Notes under the pieces: generated by a model
The model's input: the letters and a program-made list of their open reading frames with translations, nothing else
Told to the model about the DNA's origin: nothing
Database searches by the model: none
Assembly (NCBI GenBank): GCA_036898135.1
Contig: CM072516.1
Span: 65,584,982 to 65,648,981 of the forward strand
Direction: 5' to 3'
From: Oncomelania hupensis
Lineage: Eukaryota; Mollusca; Gastropoda; Littorinimorpha; Pomatiopsidae
DNA: 64,000 nt
Program-made: the position numbers and the translations under genes
In this document: in pieces, positions 53,447 through 64,000 of the stretch
Layout: each line of letters opens with the position of its first letter
Position numbering within the stretch: the stretch's first letter is position 1

Positions 53447-53642
53447 GTGTTTATTAAATTTTAGATTAACTGCATCCAATACCATTATTGAAGAGAGAGA
53501 GGAAACCGGAGTACCCGGAGAAAACCATCTGTGACCTGAATAGTCTCGTACCTAAGTCACGTAAGTTCGTCCCTTGCGGGAATCGAACCCGCGACCTTCG
53601 GCATCGGAAACCGGCGACTAACGCACTGCTCTATGAGGCCAC
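53447..53642 (-). mobile_element. tRNA-derived SINE, family B, copy 2
   Basis: On the minus strand a tRNA-like head contains a perfect B box GGTTCGATTCC (53579-53589 reversed). It is followed by GGGACGAACTTACGTGAC, GTACGAGACTATTCAGG, CTCCGGTTTCCTC and TGGTATTGGATGC, in the same order as 18490-18697. The 3' end is A-rich near 53447. It is too diverged from a tRNA in the A-box half to be a functional tRNA gene. Confidence 0.78.
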
Positions 53643-53994
53643 CTCATCTATAAAACATTAGCGAGTGAGAGAAGAAAGCTGGCCCAGATAAAAAGAAAAA
53701 AGAGTTCCTTTAAAAGACTCTCTCTCCACTACGAATTTCCCTGTCGACATAATAAAGAATTCACATTTCGCACGACCCGAAAGTTACAAGGTAAAAATAT
53801 TTACCGTTTCACGTCATTACGTTATTACTTCAGACTTCATGAGTATAAAGCGTACACATCAAAACCGCGTAATAAAAAGAGCCCACTTACTCAATAATGT
53901 TGTTGTTTTCAAAACTTCAGACCTGACACATGTTTTATTCTTGGGAATTCCGTTAAAATAAATTGTAAATCTCTCTCTCTTTCTCTCTCCCTCA
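53643..53994. other. No gene seen
   Basis: Unique AT-rich sequence ending in a CT-rich stretch. Confidence 0.45.
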
Positions 53995-54407
53995 CCTTTT
54001 TTCTTGAAAACTCTTCCTGGACAAGACTCCTTGTTTGTGTATGAGGTCTGTTGGATCAGCTTGGGAGTGTTGGACGCTTTCTGCCGGGTGGTCACTAGGG
54101 CTTCCTATGATGTTATTATTTAGCACTATAGGCATTTTATATGTATGTGTTTTGTTGATGATTTATAATGATGTTTGTATTCTATTTTGTTTTTGTAACC
54201 GGGGGTTCGAGTAGTTGGGGTAAAGCCTCAGCCGTCCCCTGCGTGGGATGTCTTTATTGTAAAGTGACTGGCCGGTGGAGGGCATTCAATTTTCCCACTA
54301 GGGTTGTTTCGGAAGATCTTTTATGCGGATCGGGGGTTGTCCGGTCCTGATTTGGTTCGGAAGAGTCCGCTGGACCTAAAGCAACAATCAATCAATCAAT
54401 CAATCAA
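53995..54407 (+). mobile_element. 578-base SINE-like family, 5'-truncated copy
   Basis: Closely matches 6604-7013, ending GTCCGCTGGACC and an (ATCA)n tail. It sits inside a CT-rich tract. CTCTCTCCCTC is present on both sides and could be the target duplication, though the simple sequence makes this uncertain. Confidence 0.85.
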
Positions 54408-54475
54408 CTCTCTCCCTCTCTCTCTCTTTCTCTCTCCCTCTCTCTTTCTCTCTCCCTCTCTCTCTTTCTCCACCC
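54408..54475. repeat. CT-rich imperfect repeat
   Basis: CTCTCC/CTTT-type sequence that resembles the sequence left of 53995, so the SINE-like insert probably split one tract. Confidence 0.85.
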
Positions 54476-54860
54476 ACTCACCCCACTCCCCTTCTATCCT
54501 ACTGAATTCCCACTCTGTGACATTCAGGCACTCAAGCTCATGCACACGAGCCAATTTTTCCTCTCACCAGTCGCACGAGTTTCAAGACAGGAGCTGAAAG
54601 AACGAGACGAGCAGAAGTGCAGCCAGAGTATCAACGTCACTTCCCAATTAATGGATGATGAAGCCATCCAAAACAAAAACAAGGTATCAACTATTGGACA
54701 TTGAAATGAAAGCCTTGGGAAGATCCACAACGAACGTTCAGCGCTGAGTAGAATAATTTTTGAAGGTAAAATAAACCATTAGCCTCCCTGTATCAACGAA
54801 CAAGTCATTGTGGCAACAACGAAAAAGCAAGACTTATTTAATAAAAATTATTAATACTAT
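54476..54860. other. No gene seen; contains SINE target duplication
   Basis: Unique sequence. The left copy of ATTAATACTAT is at 54850-54860. Confidence 0.45.
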
Positions 54861-55090
54861 GAATGAAAATTGAAGTTTAACGTCTACACCCACCATTGGC
54901 GATATGGCAGACGGGGATAACCATCCCAGGAAGGAGGGGTAGGGACCTAAATTAACACTGAACCATCAGAGCAATCATACTGCTGAGATGGACAGTAGAA
55001 ATGGTCACTTTTTATCTTTCCCATTACGGGATTGGAACCTGGGTTCATCGGTGTGCCAGGACAACGCTCTACCGCTGAGCTACGGACAAA
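54861..55090 (-). mobile_element. tRNA-derived SINE, family C, 230 bases with 11-base TSD
   Basis: On the minus strand the head reads TCCGTAGCTCAGCGGTAGAG, with the A box at 55083-55072 and a B box GGTTCCAATCC at 55039-55029. The body ends TAGACGTTAAAC followed by TTCATTCAT. The perfect duplication ATTAATACTAT flanks it at 54850-54860 and 55091-55101. The T-stem of the tRNA-like head pairs poorly, so this is a SINE and not a tRNA gene. Confidence 0.88.
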
Positions 55091-55211
55091 ATTAATACTA
55101 TTACAAGGCTCTGTAGCAGGATCCCCCTCCCCCGTCACCCCCTTCAATCCCTAAAAAAAAAAAAGCACCTTAGGCTCAAAATAAAAACAAATTTGGCGAA
55201 GCTAGAACATT

Positions 55212-55215
<4 letters not shown>

Positions 55216-55294
<79 letters not shown>
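55216..55294. repeat. (AAT)n microsatellite
   Basis: AAT run of about 79 bases. Confidence 0.97.
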
Positions 55295-55296
<2 letters not shown>

Positions 55297-55751
55297 CATT
55301 AAAATAATAAAACTGTAGCGGGATTCCTTGGTGGCTCAAAGCCTTTGTTTGGATCTTTATCAATACTTTGAAATAGACAAGGGGGAGTGGGATGGAGAAG
55401 AGGGGAGGGGGAGGGGTAATCAGGATTTTGGATGTTTGATTTATTTTTTAATATCTATTCACATAATTATGTGATATTTGACAACATATTAAATTATAAA
55501 TCAATTGACAAAAAATGAAAATAAATTAAATGAAAATAAAAAATTAATGTAACAATATAATTATCTGTAACAAAAATCCATAGTCATTGTCTATTTATAG
55601 TATATGATGAGGATTAAAGCAAGATGGCAACATATTCATGCTTGTTCCAACCATCGCGGAAAATGTATTTAAAATTATAATCATTGAGAAATCATTACAG
55701 ACGAATCTATGTATAATATACATTTAGTTTTAAATATAACTATTTCAACTG
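55295..55751. other. No gene seen
   Basis: AT-rich unique sequence. Confidence 0.45.
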
Positions 55752-56017
55752 CAGGCAGGGATAGCTCAGTGGTCAGAGCGCACGACTTGTGTGAGTGCGT
55801 CTTGGGCGACGTGGGTTCGAATCCTGACTTCAGCAAACTATTTTGTGATTGCTGGATATTACGGGACAGCGCCTTGAGAAGCTCTCTGATTTAAATCTTT
55901 TTTATTTAAATCAGTTTAAAGTCCCCTCTCTTCCCGTTAAGGATTTTCAGAGAGGAGACGTAGCTCTCTGAGCTTGTAAGTGCGCTATATAAGAGAAATC
56001 TCTTTCTTTCTTTCTTT
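55752..56017 (+). mobile_element. tRNA-derived SINE, family A
   Basis: The head has an A box TAGCTCAGTGG (55762-55772) and a B box GGTTCGAATCC (55814-55824), correctly spaced. A roughly 150-base body follows, with palindromic TTTAAATC/GATTTAAA near 55889-55917. The 3' end is TGCGCTATATAAGAGAAA with a (CTTT)n tail. AACTG occurs at both ends (55747-55751, 56018-56022), a weak target duplication. It is longer than a tRNA, and the head lacks a clean 3' acceptor, so it is not a tRNA gene. Confidence 0.88.
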
Positions 56018-57358
56018 AACTGACTTTTTCAAGCTATTCTGTTGACATCTTTGTTAAAATCTACATTTGAACGCTACGGATCGTTTAAAATAATTAGTAT
56101 ATTTTATATCTTTAATTTGAATGATGAAATGCACACGTGTAAATGATTACCATCTTCAAAGCCCGTTGGAAGACATATCTCAGGAACCACAGAACGGATT
56201 TGTACTAAACTTCATAGGAACATTAGCCTACCTAGGTTAGTGGCATGCCTATAAAAATACCAACCGCAGGAATATTACGTGGAGTGTTACCTTGCTCTAA
56301 ACAGCTAGACTGTCCCACTAGTCCTACTACTGCAAATATATAGATATATAGCTATAGATATATTACGCTGTGTAAAAGTGCGTGTGTCCGAAACAAGACT
56401 GGTCGCTATCTCTAATACTCTGAAAGCAGAGACAAAAGAGAGGTGCAATCGACACTGGTGGGTCGGTGACGAGTCAAAGAAACGCATCAGCGCGCTCGCT
56501 GCTTCCTGGAAATTGACAACGGCTTTTTCGCCAGGGAAGTGATTTTTGTCCTTCGTCCCATTTTTCCGCTCACTTCCGATTTGAAATTGGAGCTGGAGTC
56601 GAGAGTCGAGGGCGAGAGCCTAGAGAGGCCATCCTGCGTACACGTTCTTCCATTGAACTGTAGCTTTATTTCGTCATTCACTTCCCAATTCTTACTTCAT
56701 CCTTCAGTGTGGCTTCCTCTCTCTCTCTCAGCAAATTATTCCCAGGTCTCTGGATTCTGGAGTCAAGAGCTTTTGAGCGTTTGGGCTTTTTTTTTTATCT
56801 GACTGAGTAAGGAAAGATGCGACGGAGTTAAAAACCCCGTTGCCAGCCAGCAAAAACCGTTTCCATGTAGCTGTTTCATTCTAATACTGGCGGTGAGGGG
56901 AGAGCTTCCTCTCCGCTCCTTCCATTTCTGATCTTGTCACAGTGATGCTGAATAATTTTAGTTTTCTAGTTTCATTAGTTTTCATCTAGTAGTTTTTTGT
57001 GTGTATGTGTGTGTATCAACATTCTATGTCAATGTCACCGACATAGTTTATTTTTGTCCGTGTTTTTTTTTACACTACAAAATAATAAAAGATTACATTC
57101 GTTTATTCAATATATCTCTCTGTCTCTGTCTGTCTGTCTGTCTCTCTCTGTCTCTCTGTCTTTCTCTCTTTCTGTCTCTCTGTCTTTCTCTCTTTCTGTC
57201 TCTCTCTCTGTCTCAAACACAGAAAGAAAACCACACACACAATCTCTCTCTCGGTCTCTCTCTCTTTCTGTCTCTACCTGTCTCTTTCTCGTTCTCTGTC
57301 TCTCTCTCACACCATCAATCTCTGTCTCACACAAATACCTCCTCCCCCCTCCCCCCCC
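56018..57358. other. No gene seen; CT/GT-rich patch
   Basis: Includes the second copy of a short dispersed repeat at 56163-56240 and imperfect CTCTGTCT sequence at 57114-57220 and 57242-57320. Confidence 0.5.
56163..56240 (-). repeat. Short dispersed repeat, copy 2
   Basis: The reverse complement matches 46925-46990 (CTAATGTTCCTATGAAG, TGAGATA). Confidence 0.7.
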
Positions 57359-58225
57359 CCACACACACAAGTACGTAGAACTCCAATACTGGGTTTTACT
57401 AAGAATGTAAGAATCGGAAAGTGTTTTTTTGACGGAAAGAACATAAATTTCTTCTAAAAATGTAAGAATATAATGCAAAATTGGCTCTTTCCGTCTCAAA
57501 AGTTGACCTAGTTCGTCTCCTATAGGCGACGAAAGGGGTCGAATTTTCTTCAAAATTTTCCCGAAAATTGACTGGATTTTCTCTGTCCCGGATAGAGTAC
57601 TCCCTTGTACCTAAAACACTCTCATGCACAACAACTGCACTCCCATGCTCTAAAAGAGCACTCCTGTGTACTTATAAAAAAGTGGGTGGCTGTAAAAAAA
57701 AAAGTGGATGTCTAATACACACACCCATTTTCTGCATGAAAAACAAAGTCAGTGACCCATTTCTAGGCTTATGTCTCCGCACAGAAACACAAACTCTCAC
57801 ACACACTCAGCCACTCTCTTACATACGCAGTTTCTATCTCTCTCTCATACACACACAATCTTTCACACACACACACACAAGTATGTAAATCACCAAGATT
57901 GGGTTTTACTAAGAATGTAGGAATCGGAAAGTGATTTTTGATTCTAGAAAGTTGACCTAGTTCGTCTACTATAGGCGACGAAATAGGTCGAATTTTGTTT
58001 GAAAAATTCTTCGGAAATTCACTGTATTTTTTCCGTCCCGGATAGAGCACTCCTGTGTACTAAAAACACTCTCATGCACTACAACTGCACTCCCATGCAC
58101 TAAAAGAGCACTCCTGCGTAACTAGAAAAAAGTGGGTGGCTAGAAAACTCTGGGTGACTAATACACTCACCCATTTCCTGCATAAAAAGCAAGGTTAGTC
58201 ACCCATTTTAGGGCTTATGCCTCCG
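57359..58225. repeat. Tandem duplication, period about 510, related to the 49 kb foldback element
   Basis: GGGTTTTACTAAGAATGTA occurs at 57391 and 57901. Both are followed by AAGTTGACCTAGTTCGTC, a near-palindrome around CTATAGGCGACGAA, CCCGGATAGAG, ACTGCACTCCCATGC and AAAGTGGGTGGC. Each copy begins in a CA run. Unit 1 has an extra stretch (57420-57505) with GGCTCTTTCCGTCTCAAAA. These modules also occur in the centre of 49273-49831. No coding frame. Confidence 0.85.
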
Positions 58226-59023
58226 CACATACGTACACACACTCTCTCTCTCATTCACTCAAACACACACAAACACGAAACGCATGCGCACACACACTCA
58301 CTCAATCTCTCTCTACTAGCTCGCGCACCCAAACCCATCTTCCCACCCAGCCCCACACAGGAAAACTTACTTCAGCAAACTGTCTTTGCCTTATTAAAAG
58401 CACCGTGCCCAGGAAGAAGAGAGTGAGGGCGGCCAAAAGACGCGCGATCAATCCAGGCGTGAAATAATCACGACGCGTTTGTTAAACGTACTCAAGACGG
58501 TACAGGAACAGCCAGTCTCAACAGCGTTGAAAACATTGCATGTTCATCATGGCTCACTTTATTCTATACCCATCTAAAAATGTCCGATCGTTGTTCGTGT
58601 AAGTAAAAAAAAACTGTCACTCGCCGATGTGTAGTCTCTACAGTATTTATCACTAATGCAGCAATAATTGAAATCGAACACTCTACATTGTGTGGTAGGT
58701 ACGACTACGTCATAATTTATTATGTAAGAACAATACGTTTACTTTTAGTAACTGACCAACCCGTCCAGCAGTCCCTCCCGTCCACTCTTTCCCTCCGTGC
58801 ATCCCATCATCCATCAACCAATCAATCAGTCATCAGTCTTTCAGTGGTGCCTTCGTGCGACAGTGAAAGCGACAAGTACGGCGACACCCCCTCCTCCCCA
58901 TCCGTCACCAGCAGCCAGTACAGGTAATCGATTTCACGATTCATTTGACAACAAAGGCACAACAGACGCCGATCGCGCCACTTTCGCACGCGCCAATTTC
59001 ATCCCCACACGCAGTCTCAGTGA
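58226..59023. other. No gene seen
   Basis: Unique sequence with CA-rich sequence at 58230-58300. Confidence 0.45.
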
Positions 59024-59350
59024 GCCAATTTCAACGCTTAACTTTTAGTCAATTTACGCTGCGACAAGCAACTTTAAAGTCAATTTACGCTGCAGCTACC
59101 CAACTCAGCTGCACTTCAGCAGTGCAGTTTTGGCCAATTTCATAAGCGTTACAAACTTAAGGCAAGAAACTTACACATCACCCAAATATTCCCTCCACAC
59201 CCACCCACACCCCTATCCCCAAACGGGCAAAGTGAGCCAATTTCACTAGGAACAGTTTAGTCCATTTACGATCTGCAGCTATACTAGCAACAACACAAGC
59301 CAGTTTCGCTTCACCAATTTCACTAGCGTTACAAACTTAAGTCAAATACA
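59024..59350. repeat. Degenerate duplication of about 205 bases
   Basis: The order GTGAGCCAATTTCA, TTTAGTC.ATTTACG, CTGCAGCTA, CCAATTTCA, AGCGTTACAAACTTAAG occurs at 59026-59160 and again at 59231-59342. Confidence 0.8.
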
Positions 59351-59918
59351 AACCTTACATCAGGCAAATACTGAAGACTTTTTTTTTTCACTTTTAACGC
59401 AGCAATTTTATCCATACAAAAAGGCACCATAAAGTTCGAACAATTTCACCCAAAATAAAGTCATTTAATCCGCATTGTGCGAATTCGATGAACTGAGGCA
59501 ACTCTTCTGACCCTTGGTCAAATTCGATTGTAAAACAAGTGGAAACATTCAAGCTTGAACAACAAATGCTTGATGTATATATCTTGCCGTAAGAGCTCCC
59601 ACAATATTTTTTTAATGCTCAAAATAAACTGAAACAAATATGTGAAATAACATTGAATAATACAATTCAGTATTTATATTGAAATCAGATATGAATATGC
59701 ATACATCTCACTGCATGTTAATTAATTGTCATTGTTCAAATTGAGTCTCCGTTTTAAAAACAACCTGGTTACAAATTTATTTTTAAGCTCAGTATTGCAA
59801 TACCTATTTATTGTATTATTCATGCACAGCACTCTTGAAGTAGCCAAAACTAACAGATTTCAATTCAGACAAAGAGAACATCAATTCCAAACTAAGCACG
59901 CACGCGCAAACCAGACCA

Positions 59919-59956
<38 letters not shown>

Positions 59957-61402
59957 AATGAGACAATTCTGGGTAATGTACATTTGAAATATAGGAAACA
60001 ACAGTAATAACTAGTAAGTCATTGTGCGCTGGATGTAGTCACATTTGTATACAGAGACCATGCAGAAGCGGCGCTCGCCTAAGGCGCCTAGATGTTTATT
60101 TATAGATCGGCCCAACACTAATGAGGTTTTTCATCTTCACTTGATTGCGCCCCTTGCCGGAGCTCTCTCTCGTCCCAGGTAGAAAAGAAGTCTCGAAATG
60201 TCACGGTTGATACAAAAGTTCGGAACGAATAAATTGATTGATTTAAACCTGCACTTAGTGTCAGAGTCAAAGAACGGAAGAATGAATGGTTGGATCAAGG
60301 ACAAGAATATTGAAATTAAATTTTTAAATAATGGAAGAAAAGGAGAGAGAGACACACAGAGAGAAATAGAGAGAAAAATAGAGAGAGACAGACAGACAAG
60401 CAGACAAACAGAGACAGACAAGCAAGCAGAGACAGAGATGTGCAGGATTTTATTAAAATCATCCGCGAACATTTGTCTACTTTACTGTTTAAACATTTGT
60501 TTGTTCGCAGACTGATGAGCTTTAACCAAGCGACAAGTGCGTAGAAAACCTTTCTGTCCCTCTTTCTTTTCTTTTAAAAAAAAAAGAAGAACAAAAAAAG
60601 ACGTGTTCAGAGTGCAAGACTTGTTTTATTGCCGTAAATTTAGTTTGTGCGGAAGCTTTTCTTTGATGTGTGTGGGTTCAGTTTGGACAAGGGAATTGAA
60701 ATTCCATTAGTTCACCACAAAAGCCGATGAAGGAGTTCGCTTTCCATCACAACATGAAAGGTACCATCCACACTCGCACTGTTGGCGTCAAAACAAAACG
60801 GTTGATTCGGTAGGTCCTCCTCCTAACGTTTATCTTTTAAAATTAAACAAATGTTCTCACTCAATCGTGTAATCTCGTTGCTTTTTAACTTTAATCCTAA
60901 CTGCTGTCCCCCTTTTGTTTTAATTACAATGAAAAGCAAAATTGATTTACACTTTCTTTTTAATTAAATCTTTGCTTTTTTTCCCTCTAATAGATCTACA
61001 TGTTTAGCTTTTCCAATACCACAGTCCCACAACCATATAGTTGACTGAATATTTTAGATTTTGAAATAAAAAATGATGTTGTGGTGCTTTTATTCAGTCA
61101 GGTAAACACAGAACAACGAGGGAAGGTTGTTGGGCTGTTGGTGTTGGTGTTGTTCGGCTTTTTAGACCACAGTTACTAATTAATACTAATCTTTGTATAC
61201 CTCTCCTCTTCCCTCTTACATTCCTAATCCATGCCCGCTGCCATTAAAATGCTTTGCCTATTGGATCTTGGTCCTCAGTTGGCTTGTAACTCCTGACGAA
61301 GCTTTTTAGCCAAAGACATGTAGGCTATAGAGAATCCTTTAATCTGCTATGTTTACCTCCTTCAAATCTTCTACTTGTCTTTATAATAATAACAACAACA
61401 AC
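59351..61402. other. No gene seen; A-run
   Basis: AT-rich unique sequence. A homopolymer of about 34 A lies at 59922-59955. GACA/GAGA imperfect repeats lie at 60338-60440. Confidence 0.5.
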
Positions 61403-61713
<311 letters not shown>

Positions 61714-62054
61714 AACTTCATTTGAATATCGTTTCACGCATCGCGAAAATATCTTAAGAGGAATAACATAAGTTAAATGGTAAATAGACATTAACTAGGT
61801 TAGAGCAAAATGCATTTTGTATTTAATGCAAATTACATAACTATTCGTTTTGACTTCAAGCAATTTAATACATGATACTTATTACATAAAATAATGTTAA
61901 CTTTTTTTTAAAAGCCAAAATTAGACAGAATTCAATTAAATTTTTTTCATTTATATAATTTTGTAATTCGATTATTGACAAGGCAAATGATTTTAAATAA
62001 ATATTTTAAATTCAAAATAATTACTATGAGTATTCCGATGTGGTATTTTTTAAA

Positions 62055-62055
<1 letters not shown>
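61714..62055. other. No gene seen
   Basis: Very AT-rich unique sequence. Confidence 0.45.
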
Positions 62056-62242
<187 letters not shown>

Positions 62243-62435
62243 TTATCGTCGTCGTCGTCATCATAATCATACACTCCTTGTATACAATTTCTTGACCAAT
62301 TTCTTTGTTGCTGTAAATAATAATTGTTTGGACTTCTGGTTATTCGTTTAATTTCTTTCGACCATTTAGTGTACAAATCGTCTTCAGCCTCCATCAATGT
62401 TTGGATGATGCTTATGCCTGGTAAAAGTTTTTGAA

Positions 62436-62513
62436 GTAAACATTTGATGTAAACATTTGATGCAAATATTTGATGTAAACATTTGATGTAAACATTAGAT
62501 GTAAATATTTGTT
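62436..62513. repeat. 13-base minisatellite, six units
   Basis: GTAAACATTTGAT repeats six times with one or two changes in the third, fifth and sixth units. Confidence 0.93.
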
Positions 62514-62568
62514 TCTCCTTGTAAAGGGGCTTTCCTGCCTTTTGGGTATAGGCATGAAAAAACGTTCA

Positions 62569-62570
<2 letters not shown>

Positions 62571-62625
<55 letters not shown>

Positions 62626-62659
62626 GTTATTGTTATTGTTGTTATTATTATTATTATTA
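62571..62659. repeat. (TTA)n microsatellite beside LINE 3' end
   Basis: TTA/TTG triplets and AGTATT units immediately left of the LINE tail at about 62668. Confidence 0.96.
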
Positions 62660-62671
62660 GTATTAGTATTC

Positions 62672-64000
62672 CTATCCTGTCCCATAACCCGAAGGTCGTA
62701 GGGGCACCACAGATGATCGCTTAACCAGCATACTCCATCTTTCTCTGTCCTCAGCAGCCCTCATGGCTTCGCTCAGTGTCAAACCAGTCCATTCTCGAAT
62801 GTTGTCCTCCCACCTCTTTTTCGGTCTCCCCCTTCTTCTACCTCCTTGCACTGTGCCTTGCAGAATGGTCTTTGCAAGGCCTGATGATCTGGTGACGTGG
62901 CCATACCATCGGAGTTTCCGTTTCTTCACCACTGTGAGCAGGTCATCGTGTTGTCCAATGGCTTGTGTGATGGTCTGTCGGACTTCAACGTTGGTGATGT
63001 GTTGGGTATAGGAAATGCACAGAAGTCTTCTGTAGCACCTCATCTCCATGCTTTGTATTCTTCGTTGGAGATCTGCTGTGAGGGTCCATGCTTCGCAAGC
63101 ATATAGGAAGATGGAGATGACCAGAGATCGCAGCAGTCTTACTTTGGAATGTAGACTGATGGTTCTGTCTTTCCAAATGGGCTTCAACCTTGTCAGGGCA
63201 GCAGTTGTTTGTGCGATCCTGGAGAGGACTTCCTGTCGAGACCCATTGTCTGACACAATGGCTCCTAAATATTTGAAGCTGTGCACTGTGTTGAGGGATT
63301 GGCCTTGTACTTTGATGTCCGTGTTGATGCCATTGGTGTTGTTGGTCATCATTTTGGTCTTCTCTGCACTTATTTCCATTCCATAAGCTCTGGAGGTGGT
63401 GTCAAGCCTCTGTACAAGCTGTTCAAGTTCTTGTTCCTCTCCAGCCAATCCATCAATATCATCCGCAAAACGAAGATTGGAGATTGCTCTGCCCCCTATG
63501 CTGACTGTGCCTTCGTGATCTGCAAGAGCATCTGACATGATGCGCTCTAGGAAGATGTTGAAGAGTGTTGGAGAGAGTAGGCATCCTTGACGCACACCGA
63601 TTGTTGTTCTGAACCAGTTCCCGATGACGCTGTTATGGAGGACTGCACTGGTAGCCTTGTCATACAGGCTTTTGATGACTTCTATGATTTTAGGGCTGAT
63701 GTTGTACACTTTCATGGTTGCCCATAGAGCTGCATGCCAGACTCGGTCAAATGCCTTCTTGAAGTCTATGAACACATGATATAGATGTTGTTGGTGCTGT
63801 AGGTATTTCTCACAGATTATTCTGAGGTTGAAAATCTGTTCAGTGGTACTTCGCCCTGCCATGAATCCTGCTTGTTCTTCAGCTATGATTTGTTCAGCTT
63901 GTGGTTTCAACCTGTTGAGTATTATTTTCAGGAGGACCTTGCTGGGATGGCTGATGAGGCTGATGGTGCGGTAATTTTCACACTCCTGAAGGTTACCTTT
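62672..64000 (-). CDS. RTE-like LINE reverse transcriptase, near-intact, cut by window edge
   Basis: A single minus-strand frame is open from base 64000 to a TAG at 62674-62672, giving 442 residues. The true start lies outside the window. It is an RNA-directed DNA polymerase that copies LINE RNA at the target site. Counting from the edge, block FIDFKKAFDRV is at 77-87 (Asp79 catalytic), GVRQGCLLSPTLFNIFLE at 135-152 and the FADD catalytic motif at 178-181, followed by KTKMM and FKYLGAIVSDNG. A C-terminal region ends WYGHVTRSSGLAKTIL...SSVVPLRP. The endonuclease domain expected upstream is not in the window. All other copies here are frame-broken, so this is the best candidate for a recent insertion. 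RTE assignment is inferred from the minimal 3' UTR and short-repeat tail. Confidence 0.9.
   Translation of the reverse strand, partial: KGNLQECENYRTISLISHPSKVLLKIILNRLKPQAEQIIAEEQAGFMAGRSTTEQIFNLRIICEKYLQHQQHLYHVFIDFKKAFDRVWHAALWATMKVYNISPKIIEVIKSLYDKATSAVLHNSVIGNWFRTTIGVRQGCLLSPTLFNIFLERIMSDALADHEGTVSIGGRAISNLRFADDIDGLAGEEQELEQLVQRLDTTSRAYGMEISAEKTKMMTNNTNGINTDIKVQGQSLNTVHSFKYLGAIVSDNGSRQEVLSRIAQTTAALTRLKPIWKDRTISLHSKVRLLRSLVISIFLYACEAWTLTADLQRRIQSMEMRCYRRLLCISYTQHITNVEVRQTITQAIGQHDDLLTVVKKRKLRWYGHVTRSSGLAKTILQGTVQGGRRRGRPKKRWEDNIREWTGLTLSEAMRAAEDRERWSMLVKRSSVVPLRPSGYGTG

Noticed and set aside
53565..53642. tRNA gene on the minus strand
   Set aside because: The B box is good but the A-box half is degenerate, and the downstream 120 bases are shared with 18490-18697, so it is the head of a SINE.
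55755..55830. tRNA gene on the plus strand
   Set aside because: A and B boxes are present, but the tRNA-like part continues into a longer body with a (CTTT)n tail and the acceptor stem does not close.

Overview
This window looks like intergenic DNA from an animal nuclear genome. The likeliest source is a marine invertebrate, probably a mollusc; this rests on resemblance of the retrotransposon proteins and SINEs to ones I remember from molluscs and was not checked against a database. There are no operons, no compact gene spacing and no host gene with a recognisable domain. The only convincing protein-coding sequences are reverse transcriptase (RT) pieces of non-LTR retrotransposons. Most other long open frames are translations of microsatellites.

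The dominant dispersed family is an RTE-like non-LTR element with a pentanucleotide (GGATA)n tail and essentially no 3' UTR. Pieces lie at 1-73 (-), 11915-13610 (-), 22843-23271 (-), 27312-28395 and 29021-29262 (+), 28396-29020 (-, nested inside the previous pair), 40771-41805 (-) and 62672-64000 (-). The last has an uninterrupted RT frame that runs off the right edge and is the youngest-looking copy. A second LINE family of CR1/L2 type has two 3' fragments, at 1190-2270 and 34429-35240, both (-), each ending in (AAT)n-type sequence.

Short retroelements are frequent. There are three tRNA-derived SINE types: 18490-18697 with 53447-53642; 54861-55090 with a perfect 11-base target duplication; and 55752-56017. 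A 5S-rRNA-related SINE lies at 30671-30985. A roughly 580-base SINE-like family is bounded by a perfect 13-base duplication at 6436-7013. It has related copies at 22742-22842 and 53995-54407, and a 63-base insert with a perfect 10-base duplication at 9644-9706. A probable solo LTR, TG...CA with a 5-base duplication, lies at 37710-39346.

Two foldback or MITE-like DNA elements are seen, at 3502-4199 and about 49273-49831. The second splits an (ATC)n tract and shares sequence modules with a tandemly duplicated unit at 57359-58225.

The remainder is AT-rich unique sequence crowded with microsatellites: GA/CT, CA, GATA/GACA, AAT, GAT/ATC, GAA, CTA and TTTA. There are also several minisatellites, notably a 29-base array at 46017-46558 with a three-unit higher-order rhythm. 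I found no cellular pathway or multi-gene system. The interest lies in how the mobile elements nest, fold back and sit in or create simple repeats.
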